Assembly (NCBI GenBank): GCA_025351745.1
Contig: JANXVI010000160.1
Coordinates: 72,890 to 112,023, forward strand
Reading direction: 5' to 3'
DNA length: 39,134 bases
Origin: Rhodoferax sp.
GTDB taxonomy: Bacteria; Pseudomonadota; Gammaproteobacteria; Burkholderiales; Burkholderiaceae_C
Part shown: positions 26,526-34,671 of the stretch, piece by piece
Numbering within the stretch: the first letter of the stretch is position 1
Layout: every line of letters starts with the position of its first letter
Position numbers and translations under genes: made by a program
The notes under the pieces: model-generated
Told to the model about the DNA's origin: nothing
What the model saw: only the letters and a program-made list of their open reading frames with translations
Databases searched by the model: none

Positions 26526-28511
26526 TCAGGCAGCCTCGTGAGCCATCAACGCTTGCTTGGCGGGCAGTTGGCGCAGCTCATCAAAAACTTCCTTTTGCGA
26601 CAGGATGCTGAGGTCAATGATCTCGCGCGCCTGTGCCACGTAGTAGGCCAGTTGCTCGTCGCTTCGGGCCATGGATTTGTCCATGGCGCCTTCAATGCGC
26701 TGCAGGTTGGCGATCAACTTGGCGTTGGCATCGCTGAAGGCGTTGACCGCAAAGGTGAACGATTCGCTGAGCGCCGAGACCTCTACCGCACTGCTGGTGA
26801 CGTTGGCGGCAATGTCGGCCAACTTGGCCGACTCAGCGTCCACCTTCTCGGCAAATTGGCCGCCGGCATGGGTCAGGGCTACCGCCGAAGAAGCAACCAA
26901 CGAATCGATGACGGCGCGCTGTTCTACCGATGCATGGTTGATTCCATCCAACAGCGTACTGAGCGTAGCCATGATGCGGCTGCGCTCTTCCAGCAGTTCA
27001 TTGTCGCGCGCGGCGCTGCTCGATACTTCTTGCCGCAATTTCCCTATCACTTCGGCCGCCGCGCGCGGGGCCTCGGAGGCGGTTTCAATGAGCCGGGCAA
27101 TCGGTTCTTCGAGCGCAACTCCCAACGTCGTCAGATGTCCTGTGAGTGCCGTTTGCAAATCGCCCAAGCGCTCCACCGCCGCGTTACCTCGCACCGCTTC
27201 TTCGTCACGCAGCGCGCTGAGTTCCGCCCGCAGCGTGCCGACGGCGTGGTCCATCCGTTGGGCGTGCTGTCGGGTCCAATCGGCCTCAGAAGCGATACGC
27301 GTGCGAACCAGGTCCTCAGCGCTTGCCGTCAACGTGGCAATATTGTTCAGCGTTGCGCTGGCGCTGGCCTGCGCATCCGCGGTGGTCTGCTGCCACTCGT
27401 TCTTGAGTGCGGTTGCTATCACTCGCAGGGACCCGGTCCATGCCTCTAAACGCTCGCGGTCGTAGGCCACATGGGCTCGCTGCTGATTGGCAAGCGTATC
27501 GGTCCAAGCGTCTGTCGCCGAAGATGCTGTAGCGGCAATGCGGGTAGACAGCCCATCCAACTGGTTTTGCGTCGTGTCCACCAGTCGCTCGTGCAGTGTC
27601 TTCGCTTCACGCGCAATGCCTGCCATGGTGCTTTCAAACACGGGCGTGATACTGGCGCTAACCGCCTGCGCGCTATGGGACAGACTGTCGCGCAGAGACT
27701 GGCCGACAGAATTGGCCAGATCGGTATAAACGCCTTTCACGCCACTGTGGAAATTTTCCTGGTTGCTCAGCAGCCGGTCATTTAATTGGCGGCTCATACT
27801 TTCCATCTGCGCCATCATGGCCTGCATCTGGGCGACAACGGTAGGCAAGGCTTGGGATTGCAATTGCAGCGCCTTGTAGGTTTCCTGGCGTTGGTGCGTC
27901 AGCGAAAAGGCGCGCAACGTGGTGGCGATGGCGGTGTCCAAGCCTTGCGCCGCCGACATTCTTTCGCGACGGCTGATGGCCGACATCAGGCCCAGCATCG
28001 CAGATGTGGCGACACCCGCGACTGATGTACCAAACGCCAGGCCCAGGCCCTTGATGGGCGCTGCGAATGCGGAGCGTATGGCTTGCAAGTCAGTAGTCCC
28101 TTCCAACGCAAATACGGCCCCGTTGAGCGTGACCACCATTCCCAGGAACGTGCCCAGCATGCCCAGCATCACCAGCAAGCCCACCAGATAGGGCGTCAGC
28201 GCTGGGCCGGGCAGACCCACACGCTCACCCTCAACCCGCAGGCGCACCGGGTTTTGCAGTGAGGGGTGGACGTGGACCAGCCACACACCCAAGTTGGGTA
28301 TATGCGCCGGAATGGCCAACAACGCCTGTGCCAGCGTGTCCGTAGCCTGGCGAAAGCGCCGCAATTCAAGAGCGCCAACCATGTAGACCGCCGCAATGAT
28401 CAGCGTCATCAGCAGTGCCAGCACGTTGGCAGACCCCAAGAATCCGCTGGCGACCCACGCGGTGGCCATGGCGCCCAGTACAAAGGCGCCAGCAAAGAAA
28501 TATCTGTTCAT
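26526..28511 (-). CDS. DUF802 protein: MotA/TolQ/ZorA-like membrane core with a long helical tail
   Basis: 661 residues from the ATG at 28511, which overlaps the stop of the DUF3348 gene (ATGA). Four membrane segments are visible: ~5-26, ~28-48, ~106-129 (VGLLVMLGMLGTFLGMVVTL) and ~155-180 (GLGLAFGTSVAGVATSAMLG). The last two carry the small-residue patterns of MotA/ExbB/TolQ proteins. Residues ~190-660 form a nearly continuous predicted helix, rich in Ala, Gln, Thr and Ser, with several DUF802-type repeats (TALKNEWQQTTADAQASASA is one) resembling methyl-accepting or ZorA tails. With the following MotB-like gene it is a likely ion-driven motor pair. The function is unknown. Confidence 0.85.
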   Translation of the reverse strand: MNRYFFAGAFVLGAMATAWVASGFLGSANVLALLMTLIIAAVYMVGALELRRFRQATDTLAQALLAIPAHIPNLGVWLVHVHPSLQNPVRLRVEGERVGLPGPALTPYLVGLLVMLGMLGTFLGMVVTLNGAVFALEGTTDLQAIRSAFAAPIKGLGLAFGTSVAGVATSAMLGLMSAISRRERMSAAQGLDTAIATTLRAFSLTHQRQETYKALQLQSQALPTVVAQMQAMMAQMESMSRQLNDRLLSNQENFHSGVKGVYTDLANSVGQSLRDSLSHSAQAVSASITPVFESTMAGIAREAKTLHERLVDTTQNQLDGLSTRIAATASSATDAWTDTLANQQRAHVAYDRERLEAWTGSLRVIATALKNEWQQTTADAQASASATLNNIATLTASAEDLVRTRIASEADWTRQHAQRMDHAVGTLRAELSALRDEEAVRGNAAVERLGDLQTALTGHLTTLGVALEEPIARLIETASEAPRAAAEVIGKLRQEVSSSAARDNELLEERSRIMATLSTLLDGINHASVEQRAVIDSLVASSAVALTHAGGQFAEKVDAESAKLADIAANVTSSAVEVSALSESFTFAVNAFSDANAKLIANLQRIEGAMDKSMARSDEQLAYYVAQAREIIDLSILSQKEVFDELRQLPAKQALMAHEAA

Positions 28512-29281
28512 ACGGCTTGTAGTGTTGTCTCGTGGTGAAATGCTTCCAGCAGGCCTACGGCGGGCTGCAGGCGAAAGTCCAATTCGGCCAGAAGCACGGT
28601 TTGCAACTCTGCGCAAAAGCGTGCCAACCAGGCGCCGGGTTTCATCCACAAATCAGGGTTGTCGTTGCTTCGCTGCGTGTCCGTCAGCGCCTGCTGATAC
28701 GCCTTGCGCAAGTAGTTAAAACGCTTCTCAAGCAAAGAAGGGAGCGTGGCTAACAATCTGCCTTCGCACTCAACCAAAATGCCGTCGAATGTTGCGTCGA
28801 GTGCCACCAGTTGCCTCAGCCTTGGAGATGCCCTGGCAACCCCATGGCGCAACTTGACCCGCACACTGCGCACGCCGGTTTCCATGTCGCGTTGGTGGGC
28901 TTGGTGGTAGCGGCGAAAAGTTGCGTAGGCCCTCACATCATCCAAAGGCCCCTCCAACTTTGGCAACGTCAGTTCGGCCCGGGTTCTGCCAGTGTTGGGC
29001 GCATGGCTCTTGGTTATGGTGTTTTCCAATTGCGAACGCATTTTGGCGAAGATTACATCCAGTGGACCATCGTCCCCCGACTGGTCGGGCAACGCGGCCG
29101 CTTCCACGGCGATGGAATTGTGCACGCTGGTCAGTGCGATTGCATCCGTAAAACCTATCCACAGCCCCAGTCTTTCTCCAAAGGCAGCCGCGGGCTCGGC
29201 CGTTTGCAAAACGGACAGGTCAGCGAGGGTGCGAATGAGTAGCGAGCTGTGAAGGTTTGTACGCGTAAGGGCTCGCGTCAT
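28508..29281 (-). CDS. DUF3348 family protein, first gene of the motor-like operon
   Basis: 257 residues, soluble and without an export signal. LIRTLADLSVLQTAEPAAAF, GERLGLWIGFTDAIALTSVH, YATFRRYHQAHQRDMETGVR and MKPGAWLARFCAELQTVLLA fit DUF3348. The C-terminal stretch resembles helical bundle proteins, with no catalytic motif I can name. Its stop overlaps the DUF802 start, so all four genes of this operon are coupled (overlap, 2 bases, overlap). It begins after a 275-bp region shared with the divergent PEP-CTERM gene. Confidence 0.82.
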   Translation of the reverse strand: MTRALTRTNLHSSLLIRTLADLSVLQTAEPAAAFGERLGLWIGFTDAIALTSVHNSIAVEAAALPDQSGDDGPLDVIFAKMRSQLENTITKSHAPNTGRTRAELTLPKLEGPLDDVRAYATFRRYHQAHQRDMETGVRSVRVKLRHGVARASPRLRQLVALDATFDGILVECEGRLLATLPSLLEKRFNYLRKAYQQALTDTQRSNDNPDLWMKPGAWLARFCAELQTVLLAELDFRLQPAVGLLEAFHHETTLQAV

Positions 29282-29305
29282 AGGCAGATGGGGTCCAAGT
29301 CAACG

Positions 29306-29323
29306 CATCATCAACGGATGATG
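29306..29323. promoter_or_regulatory. Dyad upstream of the DUF3348 operon
   Basis: CATCATC (29306-29312) and GATGATG (29317-29323) form a 7-bp stem with a 4-base loop, 25 bases upstream of the DUF3348 ATG. It could be a repressor site or a leader hairpin that limits translation of the first gene. Confidence 0.4.
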
Positions 29324-29497
29324 GGGTCGCGATTTTACATGGGGAATGCATGCCAAGAATTCCCCCCAATCAATCCTCGCCCACCAATCGGACTTCAGCC
29401 TGTCGGCGCTGGGATAGTCTAAACGGACTATTGAACACCGCTGCCACCCGATGTAAAAACGACAAGCGTCTTTCAGCTGCACTTTATTAGCAGCGCA

Positions 29498-29532
29498 AGG
29501 CGCAGGCGCGAAATATATTGCGCCTCTTTTTT
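29498..29532 (+). promoter_or_regulatory. Terminator-like hairpin in the leader of the PEP-CTERM gene
   Basis: AGGCGCA (29498-29504) pairs with TGCGCCT (29519-29525), or alternatively AGGCGC (29504-29509) with GCGCCT (29520-29525), and CTTTTTT follows. No plus-strand gene precedes it for over 200 bases, so it may act as an attenuator or end a small leader RNA rather than an upstream mRNA. Confidence 0.45.
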
Positions 29533-29556
29533 GATGTTAATTTTTAGGGGAGTTAA

Positions 29557-30195
29557 ATGAAAATCACACACCTGGTGGCGGCTGCGGCCATCACCTTATT
29601 GTCTGCAACCTCGGGATATGCAAATACAGCGGCCAGCGGAAAGATTACTGCCGGATCGACATTTGGAACCGACAATGCGTTCCAGTTCTACAACGACTCG
29701 ACCGCGGGAGAATTTATTACATCACTCACATGGGATCTGACTCCTATTGGCGGTTTTTTTGATACCACCAATGCGGCGCCAGGCCTTTCGAGTTCGGGTC
29801 TGCAGCAGAGTGGTTTGAGCGACAACGTAGGGGCCATCTTCCCGACCAACGCTTTTCAGAATGGCCGGCCTTCACTGACCATTTCGTTCACTCCGAATTC
29901 CTTCGCGTCGGGTGAAAAATTCATATTTGGCGTGGATACTGACCTGTTTAGCTGCATAGATTGCGTTGGAATCAACGGAAACGGATTTGTTGGGGCTACG
30001 GTTTCAGCGATTTTTTCCAACGGGCAGACCCGTTATGGAACCTATGTGTTGAGCAATGAGGCTGGATTTGGTTCAAAGGTTGGCATCACGTCGGTGACGG
30101 CAGTGCCTGAACCAGAGACGTACGCCATGATGCTCGCCGGTTTGGGCCTCATTGGAGCCATCGCGCGTCGCCGTCAACGCAAGCACACCGCATAG
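29557..30195 (+). CDS. PEP-CTERM sorting domain protein
   Basis: 212 residues, preceded by AGGGGAG 6 bases before the ATG. The N-terminal signal peptide is cleaved after about residue 22 (SGYAN). The mature body is Ser/Thr/Gly/Asn-rich with few charged residues (FITSLTWDLTPIGGFFDTTN) and has a Cys pair (FSCIDCVG). The C-terminus is a textbook PEP-CTERM signal: VPEPETYAMMLAGLGLIGAI then ARRRQRK. Such proteins are processed by exosortase EpsH and usually linked to extracellular polysaccharide; no exosortase is in the window. The gene has its own terminator at 30223. Confidence 0.94.
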   Translation: MKITHLVAAAAITLLSATSGYANTAASGKITAGSTFGTDNAFQFYNDSTAGEFITSLTWDLTPIGGFFDTTNAAPGLSSSGLQQSGLSDNVGAIFPTNAFQNGRPSLTISFTPNSFASGEKFIFGVDTDLFSCIDCVGINGNGFVGATVSAIFSNGQTRYGTYVLSNEAGFGSKVGITSVTAVPEPETYAMMLAGLGLIGAIARRRQRKHTA

Positions 30196-30222
30196 TCAAC
30201 GCACTGCCTCGGATGCAATTCA

Positions 30223-30247
30223 ACGGGAGCTTGGGCTCCCGTTTTTT
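30223..30247 (+). terminator. Intrinsic terminator of the PEP-CTERM gene
   Basis: CGGGAGC (30224-30230) and GCTCCCG (30235-30241) form a perfect 7-bp stem with the loop TTGG, extended by an A-T pair and followed by six T bases, 28 bases after the stop codon. Confidence 0.93.
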
Positions 30248-30301
30248 ATGGTGCAGACAATCGATTCTCGTGCGACGCACCCCACCGGCACCAACACCGC
30301 A

Positions 30302-32383
30302 CTACCAAACGCGAAGGCGCGCGTTGGGCTCCAAATAGAGACGCTGACCGGGCACCACATCGAACGCTTCGTACCACGCGTCGACATTGCGAACTGTCGC
30401 AATGCGCAAACTATCTGGCGCGTGGTTATCAGCGGTCAACTGCTTGTGCAATGCTTGATCGCTGAGTTTGCTGCGCCAGCTCCTTGCAAAGCCGATGAAA
30501 AACTGCTGGTCCTGGGCACGCAAGGCTTCTTTGCCGAGGCCTTTGCTGCCGGGCGATGCGCGGTAGGCATCAAACGCCGCGACCAGTCCACCAAGGTCAG
30601 CCAGGTTTTCCACCAGGGTCACGTTGCCATCCACGGCTTTGCCTGGAAGAGGAGCGTAACCAGCGTACTGCGCCACCAGGGGTTGGGTGGCCCGCTGGTA
30701 TTGGGCCGTGTCGTCGGGCGTCCACCACCTTCGCAATGCACCTGTGGCATCGTATTCCATGCCCAGCGTATCAATGAAATGGCTTACTTCGTGGCCGATG
30801 ATGGCGCCAATCGCACCGTAGTTGGCGGCGTCCGACGCTGCAGGGTCAAATTTTGGCACTTGCAACAACGCCGCTGGAAAGTTATAGGCGTTTTGCTGAA
30901 ACAGCAGCACGGCACCCACCGTGTGTGCGCCCATAGCCCATGTGCGATTGTCAGCGGCTTGGCCCAGACGCCCCAGCGCCTGCCGGTAATCCCACAATGC
31001 CACACGCTGCAGGTTGCCAGCCACATCGTGCGGGCTGATGCGCAAGTCTGCATAGTTGCTCCATTGCTCAGGGTAGCCCAAACCAAAATAGAGCCGTCGC
31101 AACTTCTCGCGTGCAGTAGCCTTGGCGGGCGGTGACATCCAATTGACACCTTCCAAGCGATGACCAAAGGCCGCTATCACATCCGCGGCAATGCCCTGCA
31201 CGCGTGCCTTGTATGCAGCGGGGAAAAAGCGCTCCACATACAAGCGTCCAAGCGCCTCTCTCAATGACTTCTGCGTAGCGTCCAACGCGCGTTGCTCACG
31301 CGGCGGTGGCACAGCACCCTGCGCACTTCGAAAGGCCAACGCAGCCTCCGCAATGGAATGCGGTAACACATCGGCATACCGGTCGACGGCGTGAAAACGC
31401 AGATAGTCCGCCCAGGTGTTCTCTGGGTTTGCGGCCACCAAGGCGGCCAAGCCTTGCAAAGCACCGGGTTGCCATGCCACAAAGGATTTTTGCCGGGCCA
31501 GTCCTGCTGCCGCAAATAGTGCATTCCAGTCCAGGCCAGGCGCCTTTTGGGCGAAATCCGCCCGCGTCCATAAATTGTCGGCATTGCGGTCTTCGGAAGA
31601 GATTTGTGGTGTCGCGTGGCTTTGCGCCAACGCTGTCTCCAGCACCAATACAGCCTGTGCACGGGCGCGAAAACTGTCTGGACGACCCGCGCCAACCAGG
31701 GCCAAGACATGCTCGATGTAGGCTCGATAGGAATCCCTGACGGCCTGCTTTTCCGGCAACGGGTTGAGGTAGTCATCCCGGTTCGGCATGCCCAAACCGC
31801 CTTGCAACAGAAAGGCGACGTTATTCGCTTCGCCATGCAGGCCCGTCTCGACCGACAGGCCCAATACATGGGCGGAGTTGTAGACGCCCATATTCAGTGG
31901 GTCTACGTCGGCGCGTAATTCGTTGCCCAGCAATCGAGTCAGCGCAGCCTTATTGCGCACTTGGTCTATGCGCCGCAGCAGTGCCTTGACAGGTGTTAGT
32001 CCGGCGGCTTGGATGGCGTTCTGGTTCAAATAGGCTGTGCGAAAGTCTGCTACTTTGCGAGCCAACGAACCCACCGGTTGCGTGGCAGCAGCTTCCAACA
32101 ATTGCGCAACACGGCGTTGCCCCAACGCAATCAATTCGGTGCGCGCCGTGACTCGGTCCTTCCCCTCAGGGATAGTCGTATCGCGCAACCAGGTCCCATT
32201 GGCATACGCGAAAAAGTCGTCACCTGGTGGGATGCGCGTATCCACCCCCTCGTCGATAGCCGCTTGAGCGTACACAATGCCCACACTACAAAGTGCAATC
32301 GCCATGGTGCACCGGGCGACAAACCGGATCAAACCCTCCGTTGGGTTTTGGGCGTTGTCTGGGGTTGGTGAAGGTTTGCACAT
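30302..32383 (-). CDS. M13 family metallopeptidase (neprilysin/PepO-like)
   Basis: 693 residues from the ATG at 32383 (MCKPSPTPDN), followed by a hydrophobic stretch (RFVARCTMAIALCSVGIVYA) that fits a signal peptide; the open frame extends 43 codons upstream but begins in the neighbouring control region. The zinc site is HEVSH (residues 531-535), with the third ligand in ENLADLGG (E592, D596). Other M13 features are DDFFAYANGTWLRDTTIPEG near the N-terminus, NAYNFPAALLQVPKFDP and the Trp C-terminus (LRVW). It probably cleaves peptides in the periplasm. It is divergent from the GlxA-type regulator with 162 bp between starts. Confidence 0.93.
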   Translation of the reverse strand: MCKPSPTPDNAQNPTEGLIRFVARCTMAIALCSVGIVYAQAAIDEGVDTRIPPGDDFFAYANGTWLRDTTIPEGKDRVTARTELIALGQRRVAQLLEAAATQPVGSLARKVADFRTAYLNQNAIQAAGLTPVKALLRRIDQVRNKAALTRLLGNELRADVDPLNMGVYNSAHVLGLSVETGLHGEANNVAFLLQGGLGMPNRDDYLNPLPEKQAVRDSYRAYIEHVLALVGAGRPDSFRARAQAVLVLETALAQSHATPQISSEDRNADNLWTRADFAQKAPGLDWNALFAAAGLARQKSFVAWQPGALQGLAALVAANPENTWADYLRFHAVDRYADVLPHSIAEAALAFRSAQGAVPPPREQRALDATQKSLREALGRLYVERFFPAAYKARVQGIAADVIAAFGHRLEGVNWMSPPAKATAREKLRRLYFGLGYPEQWSNYADLRISPHDVAGNLQRVALWDYRQALGRLGQAADNRTWAMGAHTVGAVLLFQQNAYNFPAALLQVPKFDPAASDAANYGAIGAIIGHEVSHFIDTLGMEYDATGALRRWWTPDDTAQYQRATQPLVAQYAGYAPLPGKAVDGNVTLVENLADLGGLVAAFDAYRASPGSKGLGKEALRAQDQQFFIGFARSWRSKLSDQALHKQLTADNHAPDSLRIATVRNVDAWYEAFDVVPGQRLYLEPNARLRVW

Positions 32384-32545
32384 GCTGGCTCGCTCAAGTT
32401 GGGTGTGACGGTCCGCTGAGATGCTATGCGCGTCGCGGCTGCGTGTCGCGCACGGGGTGGACAGATTTAGATCACAACCGGACATTGCCACTGGTTGCAA
32501 ATCTCCCAGCATTCAACGAAGATAGCCCGCCATAGGCAGCAAAAA

Positions 32546-33568
32546 ATGTCCGAAAAACGATCTACTTCATTAATTGTTATCGAACTCCTGTTCGTCATTG
32601 CGCCCGATGCTTTGCTGCTGGACATAGCAGGCCCGGCAGAAGCCTTTCGCCTGGCCAACCTCCACCGTGCACTCCAAGGTTTACCCCCACATTTCAGGTT
32701 GCGCTTTGTGGGACCAGAGCCCGCTGCGAACAGTTCGGTCGGCTTACGGCTCGCAGGGTTAGAACCCCTGCCCGAACAACTTTCCACACCCACCTGGATC
32801 GTGCTGGTGGGCCAACCGGCCGTCCATGCCACTACAGCCAGTCCCGCCATCAATACCATCGCACAGTGGCTCAACCGCGTGTTGTACGGTCGCTTGGGTG
32901 CACAGGGTTGCCCCCACCGACTGGTGACCATTTGTTCGGGCACTTTGCTGGCCGCGCGGGCCGGACTGCTAGACAACCGCCGCTGCACGACGCACCATGA
33001 GCTGCTGCCCAGCTTGCGCGTGCTCGCACCAAAAGCCCAGGTCGTGGCCAATCGCGTTTACCTGATGGATGGGCCGCTAGCCTCCAGCGCCGGGATCACG
33101 GCCGGTATCGATCTGGCACTGCAACTGATAGCCAACGCCTGCGGCGAAGCCTTGGCCGCGAGCATCGCGCAAGACATGGTCGTCTACCTGCGCCGCTCAG
33201 GAGACGACCCCGAGTTGTCTCCTTTTCTGTCGCACCGCCGCCATATGCACCCCGCCGTGCACCACGTGCAGGATGCCATCAACGCTGAGCCGCGGCGCGA
33301 CTGGAGCATGCAGACCCTGGCCGCTGTGGGCAACGTGACGCCGCGCCATCTACTGCGGCTGTTTGTGGAACAGGCCGGTGTTTCGCCACTGCTGTTTCTG
33401 CAGACTATCCGCCTGGAGCGTGCGCGCCAGTCGCTGGAACACGGTGCCAATGTGACCCTGGCTGCAGAATCGGCCGGTTTTCGTTCAGGACTGCACCTGC
33501 GCCGCGCGTGGAAACGGCGTTGGGGCGGCTCACCCCGTGACCTCCGATCGCGGGCGCTCGATGTGTAA
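32546..33568 (+). CDS. GlxA family transcriptional regulator (DJ-1/PfpI plus AraC)
   Basis: 340 residues from the ATG at 32546; a TTG upstream at 32495 is unlikely. The N-terminal ~195 residues are a class I glutamine-amidotransferase-like domain (FVIAPDALLLDIAGPAEAFR, LVTICSGTLLAARAGLLDNR, CTTHHELLPSLR), with the Cys at the nucleophile elbow in TICSG. The C-terminal ~100 residues carry two AraC HTH motifs (SMQTLAAVGNVTPRHLLRLF and VTLAAESAGFRSGLHLRRAW). Such proteins sense nitrogen-containing or amide ligands. It may regulate the divergent M13 peptidase gene, or nearby genes, but no evidence beyond position exists. Confidence 0.92.
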   Translation: MSEKRSTSLIVIELLFVIAPDALLLDIAGPAEAFRLANLHRALQGLPPHFRLRFVGPEPAANSSVGLRLAGLEPLPEQLSTPTWIVLVGQPAVHATTASPAINTIAQWLNRVLYGRLGAQGCPHRLVTICSGTLLAARAGLLDNRRCTTHHELLPSLRVLAPKAQVVANRVYLMDGPLASSAGITAGIDLALQLIANACGEALAASIAQDMVVYLRRSGDDPELSPFLSHRRHMHPAVHHVQDAINAEPRRDWSMQTLAAVGNVTPRHLLRLFVEQAGVSPLLFLQTIRLERARQSLEHGANVTLAAESAGFRSGLHLRRAWKRRWGGSPRDLRSRALDV

Positions 33569-33603
33569 TCCAGTGCGACGGCAAGTTCTTAACGGAGCGT
33601 CTT

Positions 33604-33783
33604 TTGTCGATTGAAAAATCGGACAACCGCGCAGAGATCAACGCGTTTCATGCGTCATGCTACACGAAGGCATTGAAATCCTCGATGCACCCAGCGAGTA
33701 CGATGCCACGCCTGGCTACTACGCGCTCCTATTTTTTTCTGACTTGGATGGCATCCAGTTCGAATTGGTTCACGAGCCGCGTC
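33604..33783 (+). pseudogene. Frameshifted C-terminal remnant of a VOC (glyoxalase) family gene
   Basis: Frame 33604 reads SDNRAEINAFHA, and the +2 frame from about 33657 reads HEGIEILDAPSEYDATPGYY, then ALLFFSDLDGIQFELVHEP; together these match the C-terminal half of VOC-family proteins. The frame changes near 33650, and no N-terminal half is present upstream, since GlxA ends at 33568. The fragment is a decayed leftover that runs into the 3' end of the convergent gene. Confidence 0.7.
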
Positions 33784-33800
33784 TCGACCCCATTTTGGGT

Positions 33801-34547
33801 CTACAGGTCGTCTGGTTTGCACCATCGACCGGTTTGCGCGCAGACCACAGTCGGCCCGCCATTCACCCACACCTGCCCTGCATCCAGCAGCAACGCGGTT
33901 GCAGGGTCCACGTCGAATTCAATACCCAGTGCACGCGCAACGTTCGCGTTTTCAATGGACAGTTCCCAGGTCAAGAATATTTGCGAGCAATCCCGCACTG
34001 GCGGAAAGTCGGCGGCGTGGAAGCCTTGATTGTTCCGCTCGATCACAGCGTGCGGCTGGGCCGTGTCGAACACCACGGCCGTACCCATGGTCAAAGGAAT
34101 GCGCTGGCCCGTCGCTGGGAAATGCAGATCCATGCCCTTGTCTTTGCTCAGAAACAGATTGCAAAAGGCCGCCCCCCCATACTGCGCACCGTCGTGATGG
34201 TAGCGCGCGCCGCGGCAGGCCATCAGCGCTATAGCACTGGCCGCCAGCACGTCTTGCAGACCCAGCGCGTGCGTCCATTGCACCACCGCCTCCACGCATA
34301 GCCCAAAGGTCGGCCAGCGCATGCGCGCGCGTGCCAGAGGTAGTTCTTCCACGTCGCCAGCTTCCAAGCCCAGGCGCAGCGCGATGTCCCTTTCCCAGTC
34401 TGCAGCAAGCCTCGCGGGGAATGCGGGCACATCGATCGTACCCGTCAGCACCCTGCCGCCCACGCTTCGGCTGCGTACGACCTCACCGCTCGCGTAGTAG
34501 GCGGTTATGCGGTCTGGCTGAGGTGGCGCTGCAAGGAGGAGGCTCAT
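33801..34547 (-). CDS. Uncharacterised protein, possible Fe(II)/2-oxoglutarate oxygenase fold
   Basis: 248 residues from the ATG at 34547 (MSLLLAAPPQPDRITAYYAS); the open frame goes further upstream into the neighbouring methyltransferase start region and is not used. I see H117 and D119 (RGARYHHDGAQYGG) and H166 (DTAQPHAVIERN), spaced like the HxD...H iron triad of 2OG oxygenases, on beta strands LFLSKDKGMDLHF and TMGTAVVFD. No Arg that clearly binds 2-oxoglutarate could be assigned (R171 is nearest). I know no family name. It is divergent from the methyltransferase gene. Confidence 0.6.
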   Translation of the reverse strand: MSLLLAAPPQPDRITAYYASGEVVRSRSVGGRVLTGTIDVPAFPARLAADWERDIALRLGLEAGDVEELPLARARMRWPTFGLCVEAVVQWTHALGLQDVLAASAIALMACRGARYHHDGAQYGGAAFCNLFLSKDKGMDLHFPATGQRIPLTMGTAVVFDTAQPHAVIERNNQGFHAADFPPVRDCSQIFLTWELSIENANVARALGIEFDVDPATALLLDAGQVWVNGGPTVVCAQTGRWCKPDDL

Positions 34548-34671
34548 TGGGACTTTTGCCGTGGCGAAACAAAGCGACCCATTATCAATGGCGGAAGGGG
34601 ACAATGTGTCCTCACAGTTGACCCCATCGTATTGGCTGACCACACCCCACTTTGCCGCGTGCTTCTCATCC

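Noticed and set aside
26310-27449. 379-codon plus-strand open frame
   Set aside because: Antisense to the OmpA-like and DUF802 genes, with no recognisable motif and shuffled composition.
30152-31135. 327-codon plus-strand open frame starting inside the PEP-CTERM gene
   Set aside because: Antisense to the M13 peptidase, including its HEVSH site, and it runs through the intrinsic terminator at 30223.
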